From Macrostomum hystrix (Eukaryota; Platyhelminthes; Macrostomidae), in assembly GCA_950097015.1 (NCBI GenBank), contig CATNEN010000007.1:3906001-3970000 (forward strand): 64,000 bases of DNA, written 5' to 3'. Shown in pieces: positions 35,157-54,279 of this stretch; position 1 is the stretch's first letter, and the number at the start of each line of letters is the position of its first letter. The position numbers and the translations under genes were made by a program. The notes below the pieces were generated by a model, which had not been told where the DNA came from, did no database searches, and saw only the letters and a program-made list of their open reading frames with translations.

Positions 35157-35564
35157 CATAACATCACCATAAGTGATTTGGAGAGTGCTGGAGATACGGC
35201 ATTGACTTCTGTAACAGCGAAATATCGGCAACACTTTCACGAAAGTGAAGGTTCAAGGTTTTTGAACTAAATTGAAATTTTAATCCTTTCAATACTCCAT
35301 TTGTAAATCACACAAATATACCTGCTCAGTCATCTTTATATAGGGCAAGCTCTGCACCCAAGATATCGCTTAGACTAGACTAGACAAAACGGAATGACAT
35401 ATTTTAATATGAAACAATTAATAAAGGCCCACACGACGCCAATAGCTTAATATTCGATGGTATATAAGATGCAATCTGCTATGGTTTTCAATGTTTTACA
35501 GCCGAAAATAGTCACTGTGCAGAAAGCAGCTATCTCTGCAGGGACTAAAATCTATATTCTGTCA

Positions 35565-38500
35565 AGTATTGGTGGGATTGTCAATGTGCATCCATTGCTT
35601 TGACATTTTCCCTCTGCATAAAACTAATGCTGGGATTGTCAATGTGCATCCATTGCTTTGACATTTTCCCTCTGCATAAAACTAATGCTGGGATTGTCAA
35701 TGTGCATCCATTGCTTTGACATTTTCCCTCTGCATAAAACTAATGCTGGGATTGTCAATGTGCATTCATTGCTTTGACATTTTCCCTCTGCATAAAACTA
35801 ATGCTGGGATTGTCAATGTGCATTCATTGCTTTGACATTTTCCCTCTGCATAAAACTAATGCTGGGATTGTCAATGTGCATCCATTGCTTTGACATTTTC
35901 CCTCTGCATAAAACTAATGCTGGGATTGTCAATGTGCATTCATTGCTTTGACATTTTCCCTCTGCATAAAACTAATGCTGGGATTGTCAATGTGCATCCA
36001 TTGCTTTGACATTTTCCCTCTGCATAAAACTAATGCTGGGATTGTCAATGTGCATTCATTGCTTTGACATTTTCCCTCTGCATAAAACTAATGCTGGGAT
36101 TGTCAATGTGCATCCATTGCTTTGACATTTTCCCTCTGCATAAAACTAATGCTGGGATTGTCAATGTGCATTCATTGCTTTGACATTTTTCCCTCTGCAT
36201 AAAACTAATGCTGGGATTGTCAATGTGCATCCATTGCTTTGACATTTTCCCTCTGCATAAAACTAATGCTGGGATTGTCAATGTGCATTCATTGCTTTGA
36301 CATTTTCCCTCTGCATAAAACTAATGCTGGGATTGTCAATGTGCATTCATTGCTTTGACATTTTCCCTCTGCATAAAACTAATGCTGGGATTGTCAATGT
36401 GCATCCATTGCTTTGACATTTTCCCTCTGCATAAAACTAATGCTGGGATTGTCAATGTGCATTCATTGCTTTGACATTTTCCCTCTGCATAAAACTAATG
36501 CTGGGATTGTCAATGTGCATCCATTGCTTTGACATTTTCCCTCTGCATAAAACTAATGCTGGGATTGTCAATGTGCATTCATTGCTTTGACATTTTCCCT
36601 CTGCATAAAACTAATGCTGGGATTGTCAATGTGCATTCATTGCTTTGACATTTTCCCTCTGCATAAAACTAATGCTGGGATTGTCAATGTGCATTCATTG
36701 CTTTGACATTTTCCCTCTGCATAAAACTAATGCTGGGATTGTCAATGTGCATCCATTGCTTTGACATTTTTCCCTCTGCATAAAACTAATGCTGGGATTG
36801 TCAATGTGCATTCATTGCTTTGACATTTTCCCTCTGCATAAAACTAATGCTGGGATTGTCAATGTGCATCCATTGCTTTGACATTTTCCCTCTGCATAAA
36901 ACTAATGCTGGGATTGTCAATGTGCATCCATTGCTTTGACATTTTCCCTCTGCATAAAACTAATGCTGGGATTGTCAATGTGCATCCATTGCTTTGACAT
37001 TTTCCCTCTGCATAAAACTAATGCTGGGATTGTCAATGTGCATTCATTGCTTTGACATTTTCCCTCTGCATAAAACTAATGCTGGGATTGTCAATGTGCA
37101 TTCATTGCTTTGACATTTTTCCCTCTGCATAAAACTAATGCTGGGATTGTCAATGTGCATCCATTGCTTTGACATTTTTCCCTCTGCATAAAACTAATGC
37201 TGGGATTGTCAATGTGCATTCATTGCTTTGACATTTTTCCCTCTGCATAAAACTAATGCTGGGATTGTCAATGTGCATTCATTGCTTTGACATTTTCCCT
37301 CTGCATAAAACTAATGCTGGGATTGTCAATGTGCATTCATTGCTTTGACATTTTTCCCTCTGCATAAAACTAATGCTGGGATTGTCAATGTGCATCCATT
37401 GCTTTGACATTTTCCCTCTGCATAAAACTAATGCTGGGATTGTCAATGTGCATCCATTGCTTTGACATTTTTCCCTCTGCATAAAACTAATGCTGGGATT
37501 GTCAATGTGCATTCATTGCTTTGACATTTTCCCTCTGCATAAAACTAATGCTGGGATTGTCAATGTGCATTCATTGCTTTGACATTTTCCCTCTGCATAA
37601 AACTAATGCTGGGATTGTCAATGTGCATCCATTGCTTTGACATTTTCCCTCTGCATAAAACTAATGCTGGGATTGTCAATGTGCATTCATTGCTTTGACA
37701 TTTTCCCTCTGCATAAAACTAATGCTGGGATTGTCAATGTGCATTCATTGCTTTGACATTTTCCCTCTGCATAAAACTAATGCTGGGATTGTCAATGTGC
37801 ATTCATTGCTTTGACATTTTCCCTCTGCATAAAACTAATGCTGGGATTGTCAATGTGCATCCATTGCTTTGACATTTTCCCTCTGCATAAAACTAATGCT
37901 GGGATTGTCAATGTGCATTCATTGCTTTGACATTTTCCCTCTGCATAAAACTAATGCTGGGATTGTCAATGTGCATTCATTGCTTTGACATTTTCCCTCT
38001 GCATAAAACTAATGCTGGGATTGTCAATGTGCATTCATTGCTTTGACATTTTCCCTCTGCATAAAACTAATGCTGGGATTGTCAATGTGCATCCATTGCT
38101 TTGACATTTTCTCTCTGCATAAAACTAATGCTGGGATTGTCAATGTGCATTCATTGCTTTGACATTTTTCCCTCTGCATAAAACTAATGCTGGGATTGTC
38201 AATGTGCATTCATTGCTTTGACATTTTTCCCTCTGCATAAAACTAATGCTGGGATTGTCAATGTGCATTCATTGCTTTGACATTTTCCCTCTGCATAAAA
38301 CTAATGCTGGGATTGTCAATGTGCATTCATTGCTTTGACATTTTTCCCTCTGCATAAAACTAATGCTGGGATTGTCAATGTGCATTCATTGCTTTGACAT
38401 TTTCCCTCTGCATAAAACTAATGCTGGGATTGTCAATGTGCATCCATTGCTTTGACATTTTCCCTCTGCATAAAACTAATGCTGGGATTGTCAATGTGCA

Positions 38501-39705
38501 TTCATTGCTTTGACATTTTTCCCTCTGCATAAAACTAATGCTGGGATTGTCAATGTGCATTCATTGCTTTGACATTTTCCCTCTGCATAAAACTAATGCT
38601 GGGATTGTCAATGTGCATCCATTGCTTTGACATTTTCCCTCTGCATAAAACTAATGCTGGGATTGTCAATGTGCATCCATTGCTTTGACATTTTTCCCTC
38701 TGCATAAAACTAATGCTGGGATTGTCAATGTGCATTCATTGCTTTGACATTTTCCCTCTGCATAAAACTAATGCTGGGATTGTCAATGTGCATTCATTGC
38801 TTTGACATTTTCCCTCTGCATAAAACTAATGCTGGGATTGTCAATGTGCATTCATTGCTTTGACATTTTCCCTCTGCATAAAACTAATGCTGGGATTGTC
38901 AATGTGCATCCATTGCTTTGACATTTTTCCCTCTGCATAAAACTAATGCTGGGATTGTCAATGTGCATTCATTGCTTTGACATTTTCCCTCTGCATAAAA
39001 CTAATGCTGGGATTGTCAATGTGCATCCATTGCTTTGACATTTTTCCCTCTGCATAAAACTAATGCTGGGATTGTCAATGTGCATTCATTGCTTTGACAT
39101 TTTTCCCTCTGCATAAAACTAATGCTGGGATTGTCAATGTGCATTCATTGCTTTGACATTTTCCCTCTGCATAAAACTAATGCTGGGATTGTCAATGTGC
39201 ATCCATTGCTTTGACATTTTCCCTCTGCATAAAACTAATGCTGGGATTGTCAATGTGCATTCATTGCTTTGACATTTTCCCTCTGCATAAAACTAATGCT
39301 GGGATTGTCAATGTGCATCCATTGCTTTGACATTTTCCCTCTGCATAAAACTAATGCTGGGATTGTCAATGTGCATTCATTGCTTTGACATTTTCCCTCT
39401 GCATAAAACTAATGCTGGGATTGTCAATGTGCATTCATTGCTTTGACATTTTCCCTCTGCATAAAACTAATGCTGGGATTGTCAATGTGCATCCATTGCT
39501 TTGACATTTTTCCCTCTGCATAAAACTAATGCTGGGATTGTCAATGTGCATTCATTGCTTTGACATTTTCCCTCTGCATAAAACTAATGCTGGGATTGTC
39601 AATGTGCATCCATTGCTTTGACATTTTTTCCCTCTGCATTAAACTAATGCTGGAATTGTCAATGTGCATCCATTGCTTTGACATTTTTCCCTCTGCATTT
39701 GTCAG
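35565..39705. repeat. 58-bp satellite array, about 71 copies
   Basis: Uninterrupted head-to-tail 58/59-bp monomers with cores TGCTGGGATTGTCAATGTGC and CATTGCTTTGACATTTTCCC. Variation is almost confined to two sites: CATCCATTG versus CATTCATTG, and four versus five T before CCCTCTGC. Only the last two or three monomers are more diverged (AATTGTC, CATTAAAC). Each monomer contains an imperfect inverted repeat, TGTCAATG facing CATTGCTTTGACA. - strand ORFs cycle through all frames because 58 is not a multiple of three and are not coding. Confidence 0.97.
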
Positions 39706-40083
39706 ATAAATTTTTCTTTCACGAACGTGACGCGCCTCATCGTGGCGTGAAAGTGAACAGTGCGCGTTTAAATCTTTTGCACTGGCCAAGACGTCACGAC
39801 TAGTTAGTCCAGGTTTTTTACAATCTTCTTCTGTACTGAATATTCACGAACCAATCACGTCATATATTTTATTCTATTAATTCACATTCTTTATACCCAG
39901 AAATTTGCTGTTATAGTAGACTCCCTCTCACAAAGTTGGCCTATTTTGTCTGGTTTCCGGTACGTAAATCAAGAAATCAAAGCAATGAACGCTACTTTAG
40001 TTTAGATTTAGTATCATTTGCGATTCAGCTCTCAATCTACGTGTTCTCAATATAATTTCCTGCTTTCATTCATTCTCTTCCCT

Positions 40084-40450
40084 ATGTTCCGTGGTACACA
40101 ACTGCTGGACTGGAGAACAATCGCACTCGGCACCAAAAGATGTAGTGGCACTTTTAGGCTTAAACACAGGTAAATGATGCTTTTAATTACTTAAATAGGT
40201 GACTTTTTTAGTGAATTTTTATATCCAATTTCAATTCCCGCCCTGCCAGGAAATGCGAACTGGACTCGACAGTTTAGCTTATTCGGAGGCAGACTTGCAA
40301 AGACAGCGGCGAAGCCTGTCTGTCATCAGCAGAAACCGTAGCCGGCCGTCAGTGTCTCTGCGCCACCTTCGCGATGCGCGGTTTCTCAATGTACGACGGA
40401 AGATGATTGCATATTATGCACTGTCTGCAGCTACCCATCTAGCCGACTAG
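40084..40450 (+). CDS. Hypothetical small protein, gene model uncertain
   Basis: A 65-codon ORF runs from ATG 40253 to TAG 40450 just after a good acceptor (CCGCCCTGCCAG). It is Arg- and Ser-rich (LQRQRRSLSVISRNRSRPS) with C-terminal MIAYYALSAATHLAD. An upstream ATG ORF (40084-40169, then donor GTAAAT) is in the wrong phase to join it, so either the start is 40253 or another exon is missing. No family recognised. Confidence 0.3.
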
Positions 40451-40959
40451 CGGGCCTGCCATCCCACCAATACGGCGCTGGAATACTGAGTACTGGTTGC
40501 TAACTGCAAAGTTACATGCTACTCACCTTAATGCGATATTATTTTGCGCATTCTCAAGTCCGTGTACTCTGTACTTACCCCCTTTTGAGCAGTTATTGCA
40601 ATATGTACATTTTTCTTATTTACTCCGTTACTCCGTTATATATCAGCGGAGTGGGGTGGGTTAACGTAATGGGGTGGGTGAGACTGGGCGCATGTAATAC
40701 TAAGAAAACATAATAACATTAGGCTGAATTTATGTATCTATTCTACGCATCCACTGTCCTATCTCTACAGTTTTGGCCATACCCACTGCAAACAGATGGT
40801 GGTTTCACTGTTTTCCCCAGGCCAACAGTTGTTTTGTTGTTGTCTTCATATGAAAAAATTACAGAGACCAGAGCAAAAGTGAAATTCCATTGGAGGATTG
40901 GAACTGAATAATCAATCGGTTTATCAGACTGCACTGACTGCCTCTCTCTCTCCCTCTCA

Positions 40960-41355
40960 GACAGATTTACCTGCGACAGAGTCCACTATGCAAACACAGG
41001 CGTTTGTTCACGCACTAGGACCCCACGGAATTTCCGAGGACTTCCTTGCGGCAGAGTTTTGCTATGTAAAACATGGGCCTATGTACATGCACTGGGCCCC
41101 ATGGAATTTCCGCGGATTTCCTTGCGGCAGAGTTCTGCCATGTGAAACATAGGCGCTATGGCATGCTTTGTAAAAGTGAGTCAGTAATGTACACTACCCT
41201 TGTTTCTATTTTTAACAAATTCGCCTGGGACTCCCCGGAACTGCCACGGCTTTCCCTGCGGCAGAATCCACCAATGCATTTACATAGGCTCCTATGTTTA
41301 CACACTGAGCCCCGTGGCTTTTCCACGGAAAATCCTGCGGCAGTAGCAGAGTACT
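40960..41355. repeat. Degenerate ~80-bp tandem repeat
   Basis: Three to four diverged units containing CCACGGAATTTCCG, CCTTGCGGCAGAGTT and a following CATGTGAAACATAGG block. Each carries a small inverted repeat (CCACGGAA... TTCCG). No gene. Confidence 0.6.
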
Positions 41356-41739
41356 ACTACTATTATGGCTGGCCATAAAGCACCAGAAGAATTCAGTCCT
41401 GACGTCCAACGAGTTAACTACGACAGGCGAATGGTCGAGCAATTCATTGCGACCATTCGTTTCTATTCTGTGATGGCAGCTGTGTATAATATAACTAGTA
41501 TACGATGCCTTCGTCCCATACACTGCCTGCGGCTTCATATTAGTGCTTATGCCCTGTCGTCGCGATGAAATCAGTTAACTAAAAACAATATATTACATTG
41601 TTATTGCGCATGAAGTTCTATCATAAATCAGTTTTGCATAATTAATTTTACGAGTCTTACACTTTTGCAATTTTTTAGTTCTGTCGAAAGTAATAAAAAA
41701 TAAAATAAAAAGTTAATAACTCAACTAATAAATCAAGTC

Positions 41740-42480
41740 ATATTTGATTATTTGATTACCGTCAGAAATACTCAAACTTTCGCACAAATGCTTCATTTCG
41801 TCTTCGTTTTAGAACACATCTTTCTTTCCAAAAATATTATAACAACTAATAATAATCAATGCTTCAAGTACTTTTGCAAAAGTACTGCCTTAACCATCGT
41901 TTAAGAACAAATCCGTATTTTCGCGAAAATACCAACAGAAATAGTACACAGCACTGCTTCAAGTAATTTTGCGCAAATACGCTTTTGCGCTTTTACGATT
42001 GTATGAGAACACAATCGTACTTTCGCGAATATAGCAGCTGCTTTTGCCGCACTATCTCATGTACTTTTTCATAAGAACGGCAGTTAACTTCATTACATAA
42101 TACATCCGTACTTTGCAAAAATTCCATCGTTAATGATCATTATTAGTAAAAAATATTTTCGTACTTTTGCTCGTATACGGCAGTTACCTTCGTTTGATAA
42201 TGTCTCTGATCTCCTTTGGGACACATTGGTCTTTTCGTGAAAATATCAAAAAAATAATCGTCTGCACTACTTTAAGTATTTTCGCAATAATACTGCCTTG
42301 ACTTTTCATTTTAGAACTCTTTTTTTTCCTTTTGCAAAGAAATGTTTTTGAACATATTATTTTTCATCAATACTTTTGGTACTTTGCGGAAATACTACTC
42401 GGTGAAATGTCTATGGTAAAAAGACAAGACACCTCGTCTGAGAATACGTATGTGCTTTCGCGAAAATAGCATCATGTAGC
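41740..42480. repeat. Degenerate ~100-bp repeat with TTTCGCGAAAAT palindromes
   Basis: Six to seven diverged units with CAAGTACTTTTGC, TACTGCCTT, CGT(T/C)T(A/G)AGAAC and TTTCGCGAAAATA in fixed order. A lone unit sits at 25650-25770. AT-rich, no coding. Confidence 0.65.
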
Positions 42481-42797
42481 CATACGTTCCGGGCACTGGA
42501 AAGCAGGGACGTAGTAGGAATGCTATAATTTGTGCTAAAATTATCATGTGATGTAACATCTATGCGCTACATGTAGTTATCTATGGCGAGTTATTGAACA
42601 TTGTATCGCTATTTGACTATCATTATTTGTAGTTTTTATGCGTTACAGTTCATTGTTTGCCATTCGGCATTGAACCTAGACGAATGTTCAATTTATTCGA
42701 AAGAAGTAACAAGAACGAACATAGACGAAACCTATGTGATGAATGCCTCAAATGAACACCAACAAAAGTTAACTTTCAGTCAATGCAGTCATTAAAG

Positions 42798-43576
42798 CTA
42801 TTCAAAAAAGAAATCAATGATGTTCGAACTGCCGTTCACTTGGATTCGCATTTTTTTCTCTGGTGGGCCTTGGACCCGATGAAACTCCTCATCTCCACTA
42901 ATGGATGGCGCAGCCTCAGTACGATCCATACAATCCAAAGACTTCTTCATGGCGGTATGCACGTTCACAGAGGACTTGTACAAACTGCGATCACGCCTCT
43001 TATGCAGATATCGCCGAACGGTCGCCTCCGACTTGTGACCCGTCACGAGCATGATGTCGTGGACAGCTCGGATGCAGACTAACGTCGATGGTGAATAGCT
43101 CTCACCGCTTTGTTCTCAACTGGAAGTAGACTAATCGTAGATACTGATTCAGGGTGTTGTCATTCACTTTCGCCAAATCTGAGTTCAGACCGCGACCCTC
43201 CAGAAATTCGACAAACTTGCGCCCATGATCCTCCATCTGTTTCCGACTGCTTTGAGGTAGACTTTCCGTCCCAGCTTCATCGATGCTGGTAAGTTGTTCA
43301 CGAATCAGCAGGCAGATCGGATGTGTTCGCTTTGTCGCCGATGGAGCTCTCACAAAACAAGAACTGGGTCACTAGCTCGTCACGACGGCAGTCGTTGCGC
43401 GACAGTTCGGCCACGAGATCCAACTCGGACTGGGACAAAGCATTTAAGCTATCGACAGGAAGATTATTAAAATTTAGAAGATGGACACTTCTAGCATCCA
43501 TGTCTAGGCTTCCAGGTTTGTTAATATTTCTCTCTAGTCTAAGCATGTGCTCTTCTCCCCTGCTTGCCTCAATCAA
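42798..43576 (-). pseudogene. DUF3504/Crypton-type tyrosine recombinase, internally deleted
   Basis: Reading the - strand: SQSELDLVAELSRNDCRRDE, then RKQMEDHGRKFVEFLEGRG and NTLNQYLRLVYFQLRTKR, then (after a one-base insertion near 43108) SYSPSTLVCIRA. This is the N-terminal core-binding region of DUF3504 proteins (KIAA1958, QRICH1 and ZMYM relatives, derived from Crypton transposons). It jumps directly to VHDIMLVTGHKSEATVRRYL, the C-terminal recombinase segment with the conserved His and a candidate nucleophilic Tyr. The catalytic Arg-bearing middle is gone. Two GTGAGAGC donor-like sequences make small introns possible. Confidence 0.65.
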
Positions 43577-43599
43577 CTTTCGTCCTTAGTACAAAACAG

Positions 43600-44958
43600 A
43601 ATATTAAATTTACAATGCGTTGCAATGCAAGTTTTGTCTATGGCAATCCTCAATGCTAATTTCGTCAAATAGGCTAGAGAGAAGGGTATGAATACACTCT
43701 ACCATAGACATCAAAGTTTTCTTCAAGTTTTCTTCCCACCCCCCTGCTACGAGCGTCACTTTTCTATGCCACAGACAGTTCATACGATAGCGATTCAATT
43801 ATTGGACGTTAATTATTACTCAATATTGAACACTCACAGTGAGCGCAGAATGTGTTACCCTTTTTGGGACACCCGTTACATTTGCTGCGATTCTTGTAGG
43901 GCGTCTGCTATGCTTATGTCTGCTGCGCAGGCCTCTGAAGCAACGAAAATGTAAAATAAACTAAAGGCTTAAAGCTACGCAGGCTTTTTAATCACCAAAC
44001 ATTTGCACAGAGTGTAACGCAAACCATTTAATTCACCGTTTACATTTTGAAATGTATGTATAAGAAATTTTCCATTAAAACAAATATGTCACTGATGAAT
44101 AAAGTAATATAGTATAGACAATCAGTAATGCTAATTTATCCACTAAATTGTCTCAAAACTTTAGCCTCTGGTACAAATACTATATATTAACATTTATTAT
44201 ATGATATTTTGATCGCTAATGCTATTGAATTGAAATACGCATGCTCCTAGACTACACCGAGTACTTATTAAATGGGAGTACGTGACAAACCAGATCCGGT
44301 AATAATAATAACAGAATTGTGCTTAAACATATGAAACTATGCAGAATTCAGAGGGAGAGCAAAAGCGGCTAGGAAAATATTGAAAATTGCCACATCAATA
44401 GATTTAGGCCACTGACGAGCAGTATGGATTTACTATTTCAGCACTCACCGGCCTAGTGACGTCACAGGCCAGAAGAACGCGGAAAGCAAGAAAAGCGGAG
44501 GATTTATAAATATATATTTTTTAATTATTCATAAAAGACCAACAAAAGACTGAGTAACAAATAGAGAAAACTCAGGCAACAATCAAGAAAGCTAAAGATT
44601 GTTAGCCGAGCTATATTGATATAATTGCTTTTGCAGATGCCGTATTTCCAGGCACACATAGGAATCTTAGACCGACATTTGATTTCCTGTTGCTATGTAG
44701 CTGATTCATGCATGGATTCAAGCAGCTGTTCCATCTTTAGGGGACAACAGGACCATCAAATGACAGCCCAGAGCCAACATCAGTCAATAACAAATAACCA
44801 ATAAATTTGTAAGCAGCCAATTAAAATAGCCGCGTGATTCCTAGGGTCCTTTTGGCGCATATTTCTACATATAGAAAAATATATAAGATAAACTAAAGTT
44901 AATGTGCCACTACTGAGCCACAGCTGATGACCTTCAAACCAGTGAGCCAGCTTGCTGC
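43600..44958. other. Spacer with a small cysteine-rich - strand stretch
   Basis: Around 43945-43850 the - strand reads YKNRSKCNGCPKKGNTFCAHC, a CxxC...CxxC pattern like piggyBac C-terminal zinc motifs, followed by GTGAGT. Too short to assign. The remainder is AT-rich and probably includes the GFAT 3' UTR. Confidence 0.35.
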
Positions 44959-50451
<5,493 letters not shown>

Positions 50452-51591
50452 ATTGAACCGATAATGTCAGTTTTCAAATGTAATTAAGCACCGTTAGCTT
50501 ATATCTTGACAATCTATTTTCTATAATACTAGAGAAGCAGCAACAGGAATCTGCAACGGAACAACAGTGCGGAACAGTGTGATTAGACAGTTCTTGTTTT
50601 TATATTTTATTTTCTAGAGCTTAAGGACTGAATAAGGCTTAAGGCTTTGCGAGAACTGTGGAAGCGCTTCACTAGTTAATCTCCCAGCCCCTAAAACTCC
50701 GCTGCATGTACACAGGGTATTGACGTGTTGAAGCTCCCAGGCAACTACCTACGCTAAACTTTATCCGCCTGAGAGTACCCAATCCCCATTCCACTCCTAG
50801 GCTTGGCTATTTTCTTACTAGACACACAATCCTATTCAAATACAGTTCAACCTCAACTACTTCACCTCAACGTGCGCATACTCACGCTCAAAGACAATGA
50901 CGAAATCAAGGTCTTCTTTTTGGGCTAAAACCTTTTTTCTTATTGCGTAGATCCTTTTTATATCCCCAACCAAATTATTCTGGAATAATCAATACACCCG
51001 CAGTCGAGAAATTCTTTATATTCCACAATAAAATGTAGCGCAAAGCATTTGTATCTTTTATTAAAACAGAACGAACACTTCGTCAGGCATTTAGAGCAAA
51101 AACTTAAATAAAAGGGCGCTAAAACTGCTTCAGATGCGCGCTAAACATATAGCAAGAAAACGTATAGGAACCCGCAAAAGTGGACCTAGAGAAACGTAAT
51201 TTAATCTAGGCGGCTACATGTAACTGCAATCAAAGCTGTGAAAGATACAATTCAGACTACTGACAACAGTAGAAAAGCAAAGGTTTGGCTGCAAAACTCT
51301 CACATAACACTAAAATAGTATCGCCATAAAAATGGCAAGCTTAAAAGTGCACACTAAGGTGGGAGAGGACTGTGTGTAGCTATGGCTGACTGACGAAGGC
51401 AAACAAGCCAGAAACCGGTCTCGGTCTGGCAGCGCGAGGTTCGTTCCCCACTTTTAGTGTATTACAAAAGCTAGTCTCACTTGTGCAGAGGTGTGTTTGA
51501 TGGCTGATTGGCAATGTGAATGAGCATTAAGTAGCCGAAAACGGTTATATGCATGGTGTATTGACATTAGGCTTATGATAATACAGTAATT
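50452..51591. other. GFAT 5' flank
   Basis: Presumably contains the GFAT promoter, but no TATA box is clear. A possible tRNA-like B box (GAGGTTCGTTCCCC near 51430) is isolated. No gene seen. Confidence 0.3.
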
Positions 51592-51800
51592 TATTTATTT
51601 GCAGGGGCTGCAGGCACATCATTGGGTGACTGATCCACATTCCACTGACCTGTGAGCACACACACACGTACCCACACAGATACTGTATGCAGGCACACCC
51701 TCACAAAGGGGTGTAAATCTGTCCCTGACTTTCTCATCGCCAGGCAGTGTACAATCTCGCCGTGCTTTAGAGAGTGGCCCTCTCTAATATAAGGCATAAA
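51592..51800 (-). repeat. SINE 3' fragment, inverted
   Basis: The reverse complement matches the body of the SINE at 30588: TGTACACTGCCTG, GAAAGTCAGGG, TACAGTATCTGTGTG and AATGATGTGCC in the same order. No tRNA head. Confidence 0.7.
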
Positions 51801-54270
51801 GTGCACAACAAACCCCCAAGCCTTAAAAAGTGTTCTGACCATGATATTGCATATATATTATGGTGTGGCTACAACATCCATAAATATGGAATACAGAAAT
51901 GTAGCCTACAAGCAGTATTATTTAGGTCAGAGTTTAATAGTGTTTATATATATATATATATATAGTTTTTCTGTGCCATTTTCTATATATATAAAGTTTG
52001 GGACTTAAAAGGTTTGGGCTAAAACTTCCTCACCACCCCCAACATGCACACAGCAGTGAAATATCTCTAAAGCTAGAATCCCTTACACCACACAGTTTCT
52101 GGTCTTTTCATCTGCCCTATCTTGTCTGCAATTAACTTGTATTTAAAAGAAAATTAGTATAAACTTGTCTGCCATAAAGACAACTAAAAAAGTTGTCTGC
52201 TATGGCTTTTATTGTCACAAAATAAAAGATAATATTGATTGCTTAATATGTACATACAGGGTTTTTTGTGCAAATTGGGTGCAACTTGCACCTATTTTTT
52301 ACATCAAGTATGCAAAGCTTGCATCTGTTTTCCATGGCAAGGTGCAAATGCAACAATGAGAATGCATAAACAAGTCTTTGAAAAGTTACAAGATGAGGTT
52401 TCTAAATTTCTATTAAATGCTAACTTTAATAAAGAAAAGAAACAAAATAAGCCTACAAACTTTCATTTTTCTAAATTTTAATAAAAGTGTGTATTTTATG
52501 ACTTAACTGTACTTATTTTGGATTTGGGCTTAAGATACAAGCTTACATCAGAAGTTTGGACAAAAACCTATATACATACATGATAAAAAATTAAATATAT
52601 TTACACTGAAATGCACAAAAAACTGCTGATTTTACTAGCCATGCATTGAGCTGTGAAAGTTAGTCTGAAGTGCCATTATTTGTAAATTGTCTCTTAGGTA
52701 TTGTAGCTGTTATGGTAAATTCTTTGTGATTAGGAACATGTAGATTTCATATTTTTCACTAGACAAGAGCAATTTGTAAGGAGCCTAAGTACCTCAATGG
52801 CAATGGACCTATTTATTCTATTTCTATGAAAATTCTACCTAAGCTGATGACATCTGCAAATATGTTGCTCACATCATGCAGTCTCTAGTAATAAGGCAAC
52901 CAACTGGCAAGCATTCCAAACAATGAGCATTGCTTATGCTGCCAGAAGATCAACAAGGATAAACAGTCCCATGATATGATATATAGGCATCTATACATTA
53001 CTGGCATGATAGCAAAATGTTTAAGTTCTTCATATTTTAGTTAAGGCCAAGTTGGCCAACTAATCTACTAATTTATTTTACTTGCCTACAAATTAGTCTA
53101 ACTGTCTGCTGGCAATTCTTCATTATTTTTGACAATTCCTGACTGATTAGAACTATTCAGAATGTGACAGTAAAGGAATTAGGTGCCAATGAAAATGACT
53201 TCCTATTTGTTTATATATTAACTGTTATTGACATTAGCCAATCTCCAATGGACTAGGCACTAGGAATTTTTTTGCTGATATAGTAACTAGGGCTAGATAT
53301 GCAAAAGAAAAGCTTCCATGGCAATAGGCTAACAAATATTAAATATAGCGAAATGTTAAAAATCTAAGGGTGGGAAAATCTAAAAATCTAAGCTTGGCAA
53401 GTGCAGCTGTGTTAGTGGGATGATCAGCTGAAAGGAAAACTAGAATATATTTTTAGTGCTTCCGCCAAGAAAACTTATGTTCTAGACTTTAGCGCAAAGT
53501 TTCGGGATTACTTTCTACACAGAAAGGCTTTTGCCGCGACTTTAGTCTGTTGTCTGCCCTCTATTCACTCTTCCGCTCGCTGCACTATATTGTTTACCTC
53601 GCCCAGATCAATTTAGTTCTTCCTCTCGAAAGAGAGTTTCTCTCTACCCCTTCCTCCTTTCTGATTGGTCGCCACCTCACCCCACTACCCCCCAAGTGTC
53701 TGAAGGTGCCTGCCCCAATTATCTCTCTCCACAGTTGGTTCAATAGATGTCGCACCTTTTGACTCGACACCTCTCCTCTCAAGCTGTTTCTATTTCATCG
53801 TTCCAAGTCAAATATTAATAGGAGGACTATAGGAGTTCACGGCACGATGAATCTTGTTTGAAATTTAGTCTAAATTGAATCATTTAACTAAAGCTAAAAT
53901 TCAGAAAAGCGAAACAAAAAAGTTATTCTACATCATTTTGTTTAAGATAAGGACTCCATATAATTAATTTCTTTGATTTACAAGTCAGCGCTAACAAGTG
54001 GAAGTAAACGGGCAAATGTCAGCCGGTTGCAGGTGGACAATTACACATAGTAATCATTTAAATTGTTTTGGCTAAGAAAAACAATTACAAGAGACAATGA
54101 TTAATCTTATTGACTTCTCTAAACAATCAGAAAAGAAACGAACTCTTAAACAATAAATTAATTTAGTAAGCTTAAAAGTAAAAAGTGGGACATGCAAATA
54201 AGTATACTTAGTGTTAATAGGATTGAGCATGATTTGGATATAGCTCGGGATTCCGCTGAGATTACAGCCA
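51801..54270. other. Intergenic DNA, no gene seen
   Basis: AT-rich. It includes a short (TA)n run near 51946-51963 and a pyrimidine-rich stretch at 53560-53780 with an inverted CCAAT box (GATTGGTC). No coding region is supported. Confidence 0.35.
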
Positions 54271-54279
54271 TGGTCCCGC

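Noticed and set aside
35565-39705. Possible CRISPR array, given regular spacing
   Set aside because: The genome is eukaryotic and there are no unique spacers; the whole 58-bp unit repeats.
51360-51460. Another tRNA-like SINE head (GAGGTTCGTTCCCC)
   Set aside because: A B-box-like sequence only; no A box at the right distance and no body matching other copies.
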